A DNA stretch of 64,000 bases, taken from NCBI RefSeq assembly GCF_003130795.1, contig NZ_CP029353.1:1937501-2001500 (forward strand), written 5' to 3'. Under the pieces are notes generated by a model. The model ran no database searches and was not told the origin of the DNA. It was given only the letters and a program-made list of their open reading frames with translations. This DNA comes from Azospirillum thermophilum. Its GTDB lineage: Bacteria > Pseudomonadota > Alphaproteobacteria > Azospirillales > Azospirillaceae. Shown in pieces: positions 1 to 12,619 of this stretch. How positions within the stretch are numbered: the first letter of the stretch is position 1; each line of letters begins with the position of its first letter. Both the position numbers and the translations under genes were made by a program.

Positions 1-130
1 CGGGAGGCGCGCGCCTTGGCTGTACTATTTAGACGGCGACAGGGGCGATGCAACGGATACCGCAACGGCTATGCTGAAAGGCCAGTCGTTGTTGCTGCAC
101 TGCACCGCGGGCGTCGCCCGCCGGACCCCT

Positions 131-550
131 TCAGTGCGCGGTGGCGCCGCCGCCGATGGCGTCGAGCTTGGCCCGGGCGACCGCCAGCTTGGCCTCGGCC
201 GCGGCGCGGTCGGCGTCGCTCTTGGCGTCGTCCACATCCTCGGACAGGTCGCGGATCGCCTTCTCGACGTCGGCCCGGTTGATCTGGGACACCGGGACGG
301 CGTCCTGCGCCAGAACGGTGCAGCGGCTCTCGGTCACCTCGGCGAAGCCGCCGGCGACGAACACGCGGTCGACGACGCGGTCGCCTTCATAGATGTCGAT
401 CACGCCCGGACGGACCGTCGAGATCATCGGGGCGTGGCCGGCAAGCACACCGAAGTCGCCTTCCGAACCCGGCACCACGACCATGTCCACGGGCTGCGAG
501 TTGAGCAGCTTTTCCGGCGAGACCAGCTCGAATTCGACTTTATCGGCCAT
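131..550 (-). CDS. atpC: F1Fo ATP synthase epsilon subunit
   Basis: A 139-residue protein, the usual length for AtpC. It forms the central stalk of the F1 sector with gamma and can inhibit ATP hydrolysis. The N-terminal beta domain is clear (FELVSPEKLL near the start, VVPGSEGDFGVLAGHAPM around residues 26-43), followed by a helical, Ala/Asp-rich C-terminal hairpin from about residue 90. It is the last gene of the minus-strand order atpH-atpA-atpG-atpD-atpC, 88 nt after atpD with a GC-rich hairpin between them. The start has AGGAAA a few bases upstream. The assignment is secure. Confidence 0.97.
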   Translation of the reverse strand: MADKVEFELVSPEKLLNSQPVDMVVVPGSEGDFGVLAGHAPMISTVRPGVIDIYEGDRVVDRVFVAGGFAEVTESRCTVLAQDAVPVSQINRADVEKAIRDLSEDVDDAKSDADRAAAEAKLAVARAKLDAIGGGATAH

Positions 551-577
551 GGGTTTCCTGGTGCCTCTTCATAAGAA

Positions 578-606
578 CCCCCTCCCCCTTCGGCAGGGGG
601 AGAGGG
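578..606. repeat. GC-rich hairpin (REP-like) between atpD and atpC
   Basis: The arms CCCCCT (84-89 past 500) and AGGGGG enclose the loop TCGGC, and partial pairing continues outward (CCCT with AGAGGG). The same CCCTCCCCC/GGGGGAGAGGG design occurs at 39019-39054, so this is likely a dispersed REP-type palindrome. Inside the operon it may adjust atpC message stability or level; that is inference. There is no U-tract typical of a full terminator. Confidence 0.55.
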
Positions 607-638
607 TGTGCCTCACACGAACCGCTTCAGCCCGCCGG

Positions 639-2159
<1,521 letters not shown>

Positions 2160-2181
2160 CTACCCGTCGTGCCGCAACCCG

Positions 2182-3066
2182 TCAGATGGCCTCGGCACCG
2201 GAGATGATCTCGATCAGCTCCTTGGTGATGTAGGCCTGGCGCGTGCGGTTGTAGGTGATCGTCAGCTTGTTGATCATGTCGCCGGCGTTGCGGGTGGCGT
2301 TGTCCATCGCCGTCATCCGGGCGCCCTGCTCGGACGCCGCACTCTCGAGGAGCGCGCGGTAGATCTGGATGGACAGGTTGCGCGGCAACAGCTCGGTGAG
2401 GATCTGCTCCTCGTCCGGCTCGAACTCGTAGATCGCCTTGGCCTCGGCGCCGGCCGCCTCCTCCGTCGCCGTGACGGCGAAGGGGATGAGCTGCTGGAGG
2501 GTCACGATCTGCGAGATCGCCGACTTGAACTTGTTGTAGATGACCGAGCAGACGTCGAACTCGCCCTCGTCGAACAGGCTCAGCACCTTGTCGGTGATCA
2601 TGTCCGCGTCGGCGAAGGACAGGCGGCGGCGGCCGATGTCCTCGTAGCTCGCGACGATCAGCGATCCGAACTCGCGCCGGATCTGGTCGCGGGCCTTGCG
2701 GCCGACGGTGAGGACCTTCACCGTCTTGCCCTCGCCCTGCAGGCGCAGGATCTGGCGGCGGGCCTCGCGGACGATCGAGCTGTTGAAGGCGCCGCACAGG
2801 CCGCGGTCGGAGCTGATCACCACGAGCAGGTGCACCGTGTCGGAGCCCGTGCCCGTCATCAGCTTGGGACCGTTGCCGCTGTCCTGCACGTTGGAGGCGA
2901 GGGAGGCCAGCATGCGGCCCATACGCTCGGCGTAGGGACGGGCGGCCTCCGCCTGCTCCTGCGCGCGGCGGAGCTTGGAGGCGGCGACCATCTTCATGGC
3001 CGAAGTGATCTTCCGCGTCGACTGGACGCTGGCGATCCGGTTCTTTAGGTCCTTGAGGCTAGGCAT
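2182..3066 (-). CDS. atpG: F1Fo ATP synthase gamma subunit
   Basis: A 294-residue rotor-shaft subunit. The N-terminus [20 protein letters not shown] and the C-terminus with [19 protein letters not shown] are the two conserved coiled-coil helices that insert into the alpha3beta3 hexamer. The middle Rossmann-like part contains [15 protein letters not shown]. It starts with ATG, 75 nt after atpA. The organisation matches the F1-only operon typical of alphaproteobacteria, where Fo genes lie elsewhere. Confidence 0.97.
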   Translation of the reverse strand: MPSLKDLKNRIASVQSTRKITSAMKMVAASKLRRAQEQAEAARPYAERMGRMLASLASNVQDSGNGPKLMTGTGSDTVHLLVVISSDRGLCGAFNSSIVREARRQILRLQGEGKTVKVLTVGRKARDQIRREFGSLIVASYEDIGRRRLSFADADMITDKVLSLFDEGEFDVCSVIYNKFKSAISQIVTLQQLIPFAVTATEEAAGAEAKAIYEFEPDEEQILTELLPRNLSIQIYRALLESAASEQGARMTAMDNATRNAGDMINKLTITYNRTRQAYITKELIEIISGAEAI

Positions 3067-3141
3067 GCCGGCCCTTCATTCCGCTCGGGGTCGTTCGGGG
3101 AAGACGGAAGGGGCGGCAACCAGGGCCGCCCCTCCGGCCGA

Positions 3142-4670
<1,529 letters not shown>

Positions 4671-4671
<1 letters not shown>

Positions 4672-5237
4672 CAGACTGATCCCCCTGAGGCCTTCATGGC
4701 GAGTTGCAACTTGTTCAGCTTCGTGCGCACCGAGGTATCGACCATGCGCGAGCCGAACTTAACGATCATGCCGCCGATCAGCGCCGGATCGACGGCGGTG
4801 TTCACCAGCACCTTGGAGCCGATGGCGGCCTTCAGGGCGTCGGTGACCGCCTGCAGCTGGGCGTCGCTCAGCGGCTTGGCCGAGGTGACCTGGGCGGTCA
4901 CCTCGCCGCGGCGGCGGGCGAGCTCGGCGAGGTAGCCGTTGATCATCCCCTCGAGCGCGAAGAGCCGGCGGTTCTTCGCCACCAGCCCGATGAAGCGCTT
5001 GGTCAGGTCGGAGACGCCAGCGCGGTCGAGAACCGCGGCAATGGCCCGCCCCTGGTCGGCGCGGCTGATCACGGGGCTCCGGACGAGGCGGCGAAGGTCG
5101 GCGCTCTCGGCCAGGATTTGCTTCAGCGCGGACAGATCGCTCGCGACCTCGTCCAGCGCCTTGTTCTCATCCGCAAGCTCGAACAGCGCGATGGAGTAGC
5201 GCGCGGCGAGTTCGGAAACGCCTGTACCTTCTGCCAC
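4671..5237 (-). CDS. atpH: F1Fo ATP synthase delta subunit (OSCP-like)
   Basis: A 188-residue peripheral-stalk subunit linking F1 to the b subunits. The N-terminal six-helix domain ([20 protein letters not shown]) and the C-terminal segment with [19 protein letters not shown] are characteristic. The start is GTG, with GAGGGA about 6 nt upstream. It is the first gene of the cluster, so the operon promoter should lie in the 430 nt upstream. Confidence 0.96.
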
Positions 5238-5666
5238 CTGATCCCTCGAATTGAGTTCGGTAGACGGTGAATTTCTACGGCCCGGAGGGCGTCAACCCAG
5301 GGCTTTTCAACCCCGGCCGCGAAAGCGAGCGGTCCAATATCACAGGATCAGCCCCCACGCAACGGGGTCTGGACAATTTGCGCGCGCCGCGGCTGCGGCG
5401 TTTTGGGCAAGTGCTACCGCACCGCAAAAAAGGCCATGGATTCCCTGTTCCGCCGCTCCGCCGGGGTACCTCCGACGCCCGGTCCGGGGCCGCCCCCGGG
5501 GATGGTCCGGCGCCGGTCCCGGGCCGCTCCCCGCCGCCGCCTGTGACCTCGGGCGCCGCTTAAGGGGCGTTTAACGATTCGCGCGCAGGGTCCGGCCGTT
5601 CGTATCCCGGTGTCCGCATCCCGGTATCCGCGGTCCGGACGGCCTGACCGAAACGAAAGGTCCTCC
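5238..5666. other. Intergenic region upstream of the atp operon
   Basis: This stretch of 429 bases separates the divergent atpH and the small gene at 5667. No credible gene is visible: the open frames here are GC-driven and lack ribosome binding sites. It must hold the promoter of the atp operon, but I could not pick out convincing -35/-10 boxes. Several short GC palindromes lie around 5480-5530. Confidence 0.5.
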
Positions 5667-5990
5667 ATGAACGTCGTCGCCTTCTCGTCCGCCCGCTTCA
5701 CGCCCGCCGACATCGCCGAGTTCGAGACCGTCGCCGCGCCGAAGCTGCGCCAGGGCCACTGGGCCGGGGTGGTGCGCGAGACGGCCCGCGACCATGACCG
5801 GCTTCTGGTCCTGCTCCCCGGGGTCGACCGTCCGGTCTTCCGGTTCGAGCGCGACGCCCGCGGCCGCTACAGCCTGTCCTTCAACGACCGCTCCGGCTGG
5901 TACGGCATCGGGGCCGGCGCCACCGCCGCCGACTGCCTGGCCATCTGGCGCCCCCGGCCGCGCACCGCCCAGGCGCTTTCGGTCCTGTAG
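5667..5990 (+). CDS. Small conserved-type protein of unknown function
   Basis: A 107-residue protein that I do not recognise. The start is the ATG preceded by GAAAGG at 5655-5660. It is soluble with no signal peptide or membrane segment. The middle reads LLVLLPGVDRPVFRFERD, followed by a Gly-rich turn SGWYGIGAGATAADCLAIW. Acidic and Arg-rich stretches suggest a small globular domain. It stands alone, divergent from the atp operon and convergent with the next gene. Codon use matches its neighbours. Confidence 0.65.
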   Translation: MNVVAFSSARFTPADIAEFETVAAPKLRQGHWAGVVRETARDHDRLLVLLPGVDRPVFRFERDARGRYSLSFNDRSGWYGIGAGATAADCLAIWRPRPRTAQALSVL

Positions 5991-5994
5991 GCGC

Positions 5995-6028
5995 CACGCA
6001 CTCATATATGACACGCACTCGTATATAA
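5995..6028. repeat. Two 17-nt AT-rich direct repeats
   Basis: The units are cacgcactcatatatga (5995-6011) and cacgcactcgtatataa (6012-6028), head to tail, differing at two positions. They sit in the short convergent gap between two small genes and are strikingly AT-rich for this DNA. They could be a protein-binding site or a slipped duplication; function unknown. Confidence 0.7.
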
Positions 6029-6075
6029 GAGGTCGGGGCGCGTTCCGGAAGCCCGCCCGTGCCGCCCGGTCGCGG

Positions 6076-6579
6076 TCAGCGGTAGACGCCGACCGCCAGC
6101 ATGTAGCTCTCGCCGTTCAGGACCAGGCGGCGGGCGTGCATGGTCTTGCGCGTCACCTGCCCCGACAGCGGGTCGGGCCACTGGTAGGTGACGTCGGCGC
6201 TGCCGGTCCGCGCCACCTCGTCCAGCGCCTCGCGGATGAACAGCCGGCCCTCGACGTCCTGCATCCCGGCGATGTTGTAGCCGTTCATCCCCGGCATCCA
6301 GCCGTGGGCGACCATCGTGCCGTCCTTGTCCAGCAGCATGGGATAGAGGTCGCGGTCGAGGAAGGCGCCGCCGCGGCGCGAGAAGGCCTCCACCGCCGCG
6401 TCGGTCCCGTTGCTGCGGACGAACTCCGCCGCGCGGTCGATCATCCGCCACGCCTCGGCGTCGGTGCCGCGGGTGCTGGCGGGCGCACCGGCGGCGACGG
6501 CGATGACGGCGAGCAGGAACAGGACCGGCAGGACCGTCAGAACGGTGTTCCGATGCAGACGGCCGAAAAAACGGGACAT
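6076..6579 (-). CDS. Membrane-anchored single Cache-domain protein
   Basis: A 167-residue protein. One N-terminal hydrophobic segment (residues about 13-33, VLTVLPVLFLLAVIAVAAGA) acts as anchor or signal. The rest resembles a single Cache (sCache_2) ligand-binding domain: AAVEAFSRRGGAFLDRDLYP, then DGTMVAHGWMPGMNGYN and a C-terminal QVTRKTMHARRLVLNGESYM. No kinase, HAMP or chemotaxis output domain follows, so it is a stand-alone periplasmic sensor-like protein; cache proteins of this type often accompany or were derived from chemoreceptors. The start is the ATG just before the hydrophobic stretch; an in-frame start 87 nt upstream is less likely. Confidence 0.7.
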   Translation of the reverse strand: MSRFFGRLHRNTVLTVLPVLFLLAVIAVAAGAPASTRGTDAEAWRMIDRAAEFVRSNGTDAAVEAFSRRGGAFLDRDLYPMLLDKDGTMVAHGWMPGMNGYNIAGMQDVEGRLFIREALDEVARTGSADVTYQWPDPLSGQVTRKTMHARRLVLNGESYMLAVGVYR

Positions 6580-6730
6580 TGGACGCTCGATTGCGGGCAG
6601 GCGGGAAGAATCTTGCCCACAGTGGTAGTACCAGGGCGCCGCGCTTGGCAATGGACCAAACGTCACAGCAGCCTATCCGTAACGTCAAGGACAATTCGCC
6701 GCACCCTCGCGGCCTGTCCTGCGGCGCCGA

Positions 6731-8956
6731 TCATAGGAAACTGTAGGGATCCACGTCGATCTGTACACGGACCGCCGGCGGAATCTCCACCCGCGACAGC
6801 CATTCCGCGATCACCGGTTGCACCTGGACCGAGCGCGGCGCCTTCAGCAGCAGCCGGCGGCGGTGGCGGCCGCGCAGCAGGGCCAGCGGGGCGGGCGCCG
6901 GGCCCAGCACATGGACCGTGTCGCTGCGCGGGGCGGCGCGGCCGAGATCCATCGCCACCTTCTCGACCTGCGCCGGGTCCTCCCCCGACACGATCAGCGC
7001 GGCCAGCCGGCCGAAGGGCGGCATGCCGGCCTCCAGCCGCATCTCGGCCTCGAGCTGGTAGAAGCCGTCGCGGTCGCCGGCGGCCAGCGCCTGCATCACC
7101 GGATGCTCGGGCATGAAGGTCTGCAGCATCACCCGGCCCGGCCGCTCGCCGCGCCCGGCGCGCCCGGCCACCTGGTGGAGGAGCTGGTAGGTCCGCTCCG
7201 CCGCCCGCAGGTCGCCGCCGTTCAGGCCGAGGTCGGCGTCCACCACCCCGACCAGGGTCAGCATGGGGAAATGGTGGCCCTTCGCCATCACCTGGGTGCC
7301 GATGATGATGTCCAGCTCATGGTCGGCGATGCGCCGCACCATCTCCTGGATGGCGCGCGGGCCGGACAGCGTGTCCGACGCCATGATCGCGGCGCGCGCC
7401 TCGGGGAACAGCTCCGCCACCTCCTCGGCGATGCGCTCGACGCCGGGGCCGCAGGCGGCCATGGTGCCCTCCTCGCCGCAGTTGGGGCACTGCTGCGGCA
7501 GGGGCTGCTGCAGGCCGCAATGGTGGCACTGCAGCTTGCGGGCGAGCCGGTGCTCGACCAGCCAGGCGGTGCAGTTGGGGCACTGCATGCGGTGGCCGCA
7601 GGCGCGGCACAGCGTCAGCGGGGCATAGCCGCGGCGGTTGAGGAACAGCATCGCCTGCTCCCCTTCCGCCAGCGTGTCGGTCAGCGCCTTGCGCAGGCCG
7701 GGCGCCAGCCAGTGGCGGGCCGGCGGCCGGTCGCGGCGCAGGTCGACCAGCTCGACCTCCGGCAGCACGGCGCCGCCGTGGCGGGCCGGCAGGGCGATGC
7801 GGGCATAGCGGTGGCTGTCGGCGTTGACCTTGGTCTCCAGCGACGGGGTGGCCGACACCAGCACGATCGGGATGCCGCCGAGATGCGCCCGCGCCACCGC
7901 CATGTCGCGGGCGTGGTAGATGGCGCCGTCCTCCTGCTTGTAGGCCGAGTCGTGCTCCTCGTCGACGATGATGACGCCGAGGTCGGGATAGGGCAGGAAC
8001 AGCGCCGACCGCGCGCCGACCACCACCGGCACCTCCCCCGTCGCCACGGCGCGCCAGGTGTCGCGGCGCTGGGCGCCGGTCAGCTCGGAATGCCACTCCA
8101 CCGGCGGCGCGCCGAAGCGGCGGGCGAAGCGGTCGAGCCACTGGGCCGACAGCGCGATTTCCGGCAGCAGCACCAGCGCCTGCCTGCCCTGCGCCAGCGC
8201 GGCCGAGATCGCCTCGTAATAGACCTCCGTCTTGCCCGATCCGGTGACGCCGTCCAGCAGCACGGTGGAATAGCCGCCGGACCGCACCCGGCCGCGCAGG
8301 TCGTCCGCCGCCGCCTGCTGGTCGGCCGACAGGGTCGGGCCCGGACGCGTCCAGTCGGGCCGGCCGAAGCGCACGGGCTGCAGCATCACCGGCTCCAGCA
8401 GCCCGGCCTCGGCCAGCCCGCGCACGACGGTGACGCCACAGCCGGCCTCCTCCGCCAGCTCCGCCGGGGTGCGCGGCGGGCCGTCCTGCAGCTGGGCCAG
8501 CACGCGGGTCCGCGCGTCGGTCATCTTGAACCCGGCCGGCGGCTCCGCCCCCTCCCGGCGCAGATAGGCCAGCAGCGGCTTGGGCGGCTCCAGCGCCGCC
8601 GGCACGCTGACCGCCATGCGCAGCACGAAGCCGGCGGGCGTCATGGTGTAGGCGGCGACCCACTCGACGAAGCGGCGCGCCACCTCGGTCATCGGCGGCG
8701 CGTCGAACCGGCGGACCACCGGCTTCAGCCGGCCGGCCTCCACCCCGCCGCCGCCCGGTCCCCAGACGACGCCCACCACCCGGCGCGGCCCCAGCGGCAC
8801 CTCGACATAGTCGCCGGCGGCGAGCTCCATCCCGTCGGGCACGCGATAGTCGTAGGCTTCGCGCAGCGGCAACGGCAGCAGCACGGCGACGCGCCGCACC
8901 GGGCCCAGAAGATCGCCCTGGGCCGGCGGGGCGGAACTGGCGGAAGGCTCACGCAT
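6731..8956 (-). CDS. priA: Primosomal replication restart helicase PriA
   Basis: A 741-residue superfamily 2 3'-5' DNA helicase that reloads the replisome at stalled forks. The N-terminal 3'-binding domain ([17 protein letters not shown]) is followed by a winged helix, the Walker [15 protein letters not shown], a DEEH box in [16 protein letters not shown], and the eight-cysteine zinc module ([13 protein letters not shown] ... CHHCG ... CPNCGEEG). Helicase motifs V/VI ([13 protein letters not shown]) are intact. It faces away from the transaldolase-like gene, with about 90 nt between them. Confidence 0.97.
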   Translation of the reverse strand: MREPSASSAPPAQGDLLGPVRRVAVLLPLPLREAYDYRVPDGMELAAGDYVEVPLGPRRVVGVVWGPGGGGVEAGRLKPVVRRFDAPPMTEVARRFVEWVAAYTMTPAGFVLRMAVSVPAALEPPKPLLAYLRREGAEPPAGFKMTDARTRVLAQLQDGPPRTPAELAEEAGCGVTVVRGLAEAGLLEPVMLQPVRFGRPDWTRPGPTLSADQQAAADDLRGRVRSGGYSTVLLDGVTGSGKTEVYYEAISAALAQGRQALVLLPEIALSAQWLDRFARRFGAPPVEWHSELTGAQRRDTWRAVATGEVPVVVGARSALFLPYPDLGVIIVDEEHDSAYKQEDGAIYHARDMAVARAHLGGIPIVLVSATPSLETKVNADSHRYARIALPARHGGAVLPEVELVDLRRDRPPARHWLAPGLRKALTDTLAEGEQAMLFLNRRGYAPLTLCRACGHRMQCPNCTAWLVEHRLARKLQCHHCGLQQPLPQQCPNCGEEGTMAACGPGVERIAEEVAELFPEARAAIMASDTLSGPRAIQEMVRRIADHELDIIIGTQVMAKGHHFPMLTLVGVVDADLGLNGGDLRAAERTYQLLHQVAGRAGRGERPGRVMLQTFMPEHPVMQALAAGDRDGFYQLEAEMRLEAGMPPFGRLAALIVSGEDPAQVEKVAMDLGRAAPRSDTVHVLGPAPAPLALLRGRHRRRLLLKAPRSVQVQPVIAEWLSRVEIPPAVRVQIDVDPYSFL

Positions 8957-9045
8957 CGGCTAGAGTGCCCTCAATCCCCGAATCGGGGCGGGGTGGCCCT
9001 GCCGGCCGGCTCCGGTCTTCCTCAGCAAAGCATGGATCCTTCGTC

Positions 9046-9702
9046 ATGAAGTTCTTCGTCGACACCGCCGACATCGCCGAGATCCGCGATCTGGCCGATT
9101 CCGGCCTGCTGGACGGTGTTACCACCAACCCCTCCCTGGTCGCCAAGTCCGGTCGCAACTTCCTCGACCTGGTGGCCGAGATCTGCGATGTGGTGAACGG
9201 CCCGGTCAGCGCCGAGGTGGCCTCCGTCGACTTCGAGACCATGCTCGCCGAAGCGCACAAGATCGCCAAGATCTCCCACCGCATCGCGGTGAAGGTGCCG
9301 CTGACCCCGGCCGGGCTCAAGGTCTGCAAGATCCTGTCCTCCGAAGGCACGATGGTCAACGTCACGCTGTGCTTCTCGCCGGCGCAGGCGATCCTGGCCG
9401 CCAAGGCCGGCGCCAGCTTCGTGTCGCCCTTCGTCGGCCGGCTGGACGACATCGGCCAGGACGGCATGGGCATCATCAAGGACATCTGCGAGATCTACAG
9501 CAACTACGACGCCTTCAAGACCGAGGTGCTGGTCGCCTCGATCCGCAACCCGATGCACATCGTCAAGGCCGCCCGCCTCGGCGCCCATGTGGTGACCGCC
9601 CCGCCGTCGGTGCTGAAGCAGCTCTTCAACCATCCGCTGACCGACAAGGGTCTCGCCCAGTTCGTCGAGGACTGGAAGAAGACCGGCCAGTCGATCCTCT
9701 GA
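9046..9702 (+). CDS. Fructose-6-phosphate aldolase / transaldolase (TalC-MipB type)
   Basis: A 218-residue small transaldolase-family TIM barrel. The start [13 protein letters not shown] and [13 protein letters not shown] are hallmark segments, and the Schiff-base lysine lies in [14 protein letters not shown]. Members of this subfamily act either as fructose-6-phosphate aldolase or as transaldolase of the pentose phosphate pathway; sequence alone does not separate them here. The start was chosen because it matches the family N-terminus; an in-frame ATG 81 nt upstream adds an unrelated leader. It leads the plus-strand run with the DUF484 gene and xerC. Confidence 0.92.
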   Translation: MKFFVDTADIAEIRDLADSGLLDGVTTNPSLVAKSGRNFLDLVAEICDVVNGPVSAEVASVDFETMLAEAHKIAKISHRIAVKVPLTPAGLKVCKILSSEGTMVNVTLCFSPAQAILAAKAGASFVSPFVGRLDDIGQDGMGIIKDICEIYSNYDAFKTEVLVASIRNPMHIVKAARLGAHVVTAPPSVLKQLFNHPLTDKGLAQFVEDWKKTGQSIL

Positions 9703-9726
9703 CGCGGCGCGGAGCGGAACCGCGAC

Positions 9727-10440
9727 ATGGCCCGCGAGCCGGGACAGACGCACAGGCCGGCGCAGGGCATATCCGCCGAGGATGTCCGCGCCTACCTGCG
9801 CGAGCACCCCGACTTCCTGGCGCAGAACGCCGAGCTTCTCCACCACCTCACCCCGCCGTCGGTCGACCGCGGGCGCGGGGTGGTGGACCTGCAGGCCTAC
9901 ATGGTCGAGCGGCTGCGCGGCGAGGTCCGCCAGCTCAAGGACCAGCAGCGCGAGCTGATCGGCACCACGCGGGCCAACCTGAACAGCCAGAACCGCATCC
10001 ATGCGGCGGTGCTGTTCCTGCTCGACGCGCAGAGCTTCGAGCAGCTGATCCAGACCATCACCACCGACCTCGCGGTCCTGCTCGACCTCGACGTCGCCTG
10101 TCTGGTGATCGAATCGAACGGCATGGACAGTCCCCACGTCCACACCTCGGGCGTGCGGGTGGTGGAGCCGGGGGCGGTCTCCGGCTGGCTCGGCAAGGCC
10201 GACGTGGTGCTGAACGCCGACGTGCAGGGCGATCCGGAGATCTACGGCCCCGGCGCCGGCCTCGTGCGGTCGGAGGTGCTGATCCGCATCCAGGTCTCCA
10301 GCGAGACGCCGGAGGGCATGCTGGCCTTCGGCAGCCGCAACCCCGACACCTTCCACAGCGGCCAGGGCACCGAGCTGGTGGGCTTCCTCGCCCGCGTGGT
10401 GGAACGCGTGATCCGCGGCTGGCTGGAACTGCCGGCATGA
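9727..10440 (+). CDS. DUF484 family protein
   Basis: A 237-residue cytosolic protein. DUF484 proteins have an N-terminal helical part (SAEDVRAYLREHPDFLAQNA), a coiled coil (residues about 55-85, LRGEVRQLKDQQRELIGTTR) and a GAF-like C-terminal domain. The gene is commonly found directly upstream of xerC, as here, where its TGA overlaps the xerC ATG (ATGA). The role is unknown; a link to recombinase regulation is inference from context. Confidence 0.9.
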   Translation: MAREPGQTHRPAQGISAEDVRAYLREHPDFLAQNAELLHHLTPPSVDRGRGVVDLQAYMVERLRGEVRQLKDQQRELIGTTRANLNSQNRIHAAVLFLLDAQSFEQLIQTITTDLAVLLDLDVACLVIESNGMDSPHVHTSGVRVVEPGAVSGWLGKADVVLNADVQGDPEIYGPGAGLVRSEVLIRIQVSSETPEGMLAFGSRNPDTFHSGQGTELVGFLARVVERVIRGWLELPA

Positions 10441-11390
10441 GCGCCCCGGCGCTCGGTTTCTCCGCCCGGCCCGACGTCCAGGACGCCATCGACCACTGGC
10501 GCCGCTGGATGGAGACGGAGCGCAACCTCTCCGACCACACGCTCAGCGCCTATCTCGGCGACATGGCCGGGTTTCTCGCCTTCCTGACGGAATTCAACGG
10601 CGGATCGCCGCCCTCGCTCAACGACCTCGCCGGGCTGAAGGCGGCCGACTTCCGGTCCTGGCAGTCGCGGCTGGCGATGGACGGGCTGATCGCCGCCAGC
10701 CGCGCCCGCGCGCTTGCCGCCGTGCGCAACTTCTTCCGCTGGGCCGACCGCAGCGGCCGGATGCACAACCCGGCCATCGCCGCCGTCGGCACGCCGCGCG
10801 TCAAGCGCCCGATGCCCCGTCCGCTGACCGTCATCGACGCCGACCGGCTGCTGGAGGAGGCGGAGCAGGAGCCGGAGGAGCCGTGGATCGGCAAGCGCGA
10901 CCGGGCGCTGTTCACCGTGCTCTACGGCTGCGGCCTGCGCATCTCCGAGGCGCTCGGCCTCCCGCGCAGGGATGCCCCGCTGGGCGAGCTTCTGCGCGTC
11001 ACCGGCAAGGGCCGCAAGGAACGCGTGGTCCCCGTCCTGCCGGCGGTGACGGAGGCGGTGCGGGCCTATCTCGACGTCTGCCCCTTCGCGCTCGGCCCCG
11101 ACGACCCGCTGTTCGTCGGCGTCCGCGGCAAGCGGCTGAACCCGGCGGTCGCCCAGCGGCAGATGCAGCATCTCCGCCACCTGATGGGGCTGCCCGACAG
11201 TGCGACGCCGCACGCGCTGCGCCACAGCTTCGCCACCCACCTGCTGGCCGACGGCGGCGACCTGCGCGCCATCCAGGACCTTCTGGGCCACGCCTCCCTC
11301 TCCACCACCCAGCGCTACACCGACGTGGAGAGCGAGCAGTTGATGCAGGTCTACCGCGCCGCCCACCCGCGGGCGAAGATGAAGGGCTGA
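10437..11390 (+). CDS. xerC: Site-specific tyrosine recombinase XerC
   Basis: A 317-residue tyrosine recombinase that resolves chromosome dimers at dif with XerD. The N-terminal SAM-like core-binding domain (WRRWMETERNLSDHTLSAYL) is followed by the catalytic domain with Arg in CGLRISEALGL, Lys in TGKGRKERVVP, the HxxR box HALRHSFATHLL, and the nucleophile Tyr in TTQRYTDVESEQL. The start overlaps the DUF484 stop, so the genes are coupled. It is housekeeping in type, not a phage integrase: no att-like flanks are seen. Confidence 0.95.
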   Translation: MSAPALGFSARPDVQDAIDHWRRWMETERNLSDHTLSAYLGDMAGFLAFLTEFNGGSPPSLNDLAGLKAADFRSWQSRLAMDGLIAASRARALAAVRNFFRWADRSGRMHNPAIAAVGTPRVKRPMPRPLTVIDADRLLEEAEQEPEEPWIGKRDRALFTVLYGCGLRISEALGLPRRDAPLGELLRVTGKGRKERVVPVLPAVTEAVRAYLDVCPFALGPDDPLFVGVRGKRLNPAVAQRQMQHLRHLMGLPDSATPHALRHSFATHLLADGGDLRAIQDLLGHASLSTTQRYTDVESEQLMQVYRAAHPRAKMKG

Positions 11391-11579
11391 GCGGGCCGTC
11401 CCGGCTCCCGGCGGCCCCGCGGTCACGTCGCGCATCGCCGCTCCCGCGCCGGCGCCGGCGCGGGCGCGTTGCAAACTCCGCTTGCCGCCGCCCGGCCCCT
11501 CCCCTAGCCTCGGCCCATCGAGCGCCCCACCCTGCCCGGTCCGTCACCCTGCGCCTTGCGCATGGCGACAGCAGTGCCC

Positions 11580-11687
11580 TTGTGCATCCCCCGCACAACG
11601 CATGTACGCGAAAGGTCCTGCCAACCCATTGCCGGGCCAGGCGAAACCGCCGATCACGTCCTTGTGCAGCGGAAACACGCCGCACAA
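11580..11687. repeat. Paired TTGTGC/GCACAA palindrome element, copy 1
   Basis: Palindrome a is TTGTGC-ATCCCCC-GCACAA at 11580-11598 (19 nt). Palindrome b is TTGTGC-N14-GCACAA at 11662-11687 (26 nt, extended by CC/GG to 11660-11689). The loop of b is AGCGGAAACACGCC. The copy lies in the 369-nt gap between the 3' ends of xerC and a minus-strand gene; apart from this element I see nothing else in the gap. The same architecture recurs at 24060-24169 and 37178-37287. Confidence 0.75.
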
Positions 11688-11759
11688 GGCGCCCAACCGG
11701 GCCCGGTCCGGGCCATGCGCCGAACGCATGACCTGGCCGGACCGCCAGGGGCGTACCGC

Positions 11760-12479
11760 TCAGGCGCGGATATCGACGCCCTGCGAGCCGCGCGGGGCGA
11801 CGGAGGCGAACTGCTGCTGGGCGGCGCCGAGGTCGCCGGACTGGAGGGCGCTGCCGAGGCCGGCGAGCGCCGAGAGGAACGGGTTGCCCCGGCTGCCGGC
11901 GGCGGCGCCGGACGTGCTGCTGCCGTCGCCGATCCCCAGCAGGTCGGCCAGCGAGGAATAGGCGGACTGCGCGTCCTCCAGCGTGCCCGACTGCAGCGAC
12001 TGGGCGAGGCTGCCCATGGCGGCGCGCATCTCGTCCGACGGGCCGTCCGGCGGCGGACCGCCGGCCCCGCCGCGGCCGCCGCCATCCGGGGGCGGGGCGC
12101 CGCGCCCGCCCGGACCGCCCTTCGGCCCGGCCGCCTCGAAGGCCTGCCGGACCTGTGCGATGTCGCCGGTCTCCAGCGCCGCGCCGACGGTCTCCAGCAG
12201 GGTGGACAGCGGGTCCTTGCGGTCGGCGGCGCTGCCGGTGGACGAGCCCGTCGAGGACGCGGCGGTTGCGGCGGAACCGCCGGCGGTCCGCTTGCTCTGC
12301 AGGGCGGAGAGGGAGTCGTAGGCCGATCTGGCGGCCTCCAGGTCGCCGGATTGGACGGCGGTCTTCAACTGGTCGATGCCGGTGCGGATCTCCCTGCCGG
12401 CCCCTTGCGGCCTCTGCAGGGACATGGACTGGCCCGCTCCGGAAACGCTTGAGGCCCCGGAAACACTTGAGATGGACAT
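11760..12479 (-). CDS. Four-repeat, Gly/Pro-linked protein of unknown function
   Basis: A 239-residue protein that I do not recognise. It contains four copies of a short helical unit starting at residues 41, 101, 161 and 211: AVQSGDLEAARSAYDSL, ALETGDIAQVRQAFEAA, SLQSGTLEDAQSAYSSL and ALQSGDLGAAQQQFASV. They are separated by Ser/Thr/Gly and Pro/Gly linkers (for example residues 120-147). There is no signal peptide or membrane segment, and the N-terminus is Ser-rich. It follows the sigma / anti-sigma / sensor operon by 170 nt and has a GGAAAAAAAT motif in its leader that also occurs before the sigma gene, so it may be a member of that regulon (inference). Confidence 0.6.
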   Translation of the reverse strand: MSISSVSGASSVSGAGQSMSLQRPQGAGREIRTGIDQLKTAVQSGDLEAARSAYDSLSALQSKRTAGGSAATAASSTGSSTGSAADRKDPLSTLLETVGAALETGDIAQVRQAFEAAGPKGGPGGRGAPPPDGGGRGGAGGPPPDGPSDEMRAAMGSLAQSLQSGTLEDAQSAYSSLADLLGIGDGSSTSGAAAGSRGNPFLSALAGLGSALQSGDLGAAQQQFASVAPRGSQGVDIRA

Positions 12480-12619
12480 GGCGGTCTCCTTCGGTCGGAT
12501 GCCGGGCCGGCCTCATGCGCTCCGCCGGAGCGGGATGGCGGGGGGAGTGTCCGGCGGAGGGCCGGCCCGGCATCCCCTTGGACGAGGGGAGACGGCGGCC
12601 TCCTGCGCGCCTCCGGGAC

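Noticed and set aside
10437..11390. Phage integrase
   Set aside because: Length, DUF484 coupling and lack of att sites or phage genes identify housekeeping xerC.
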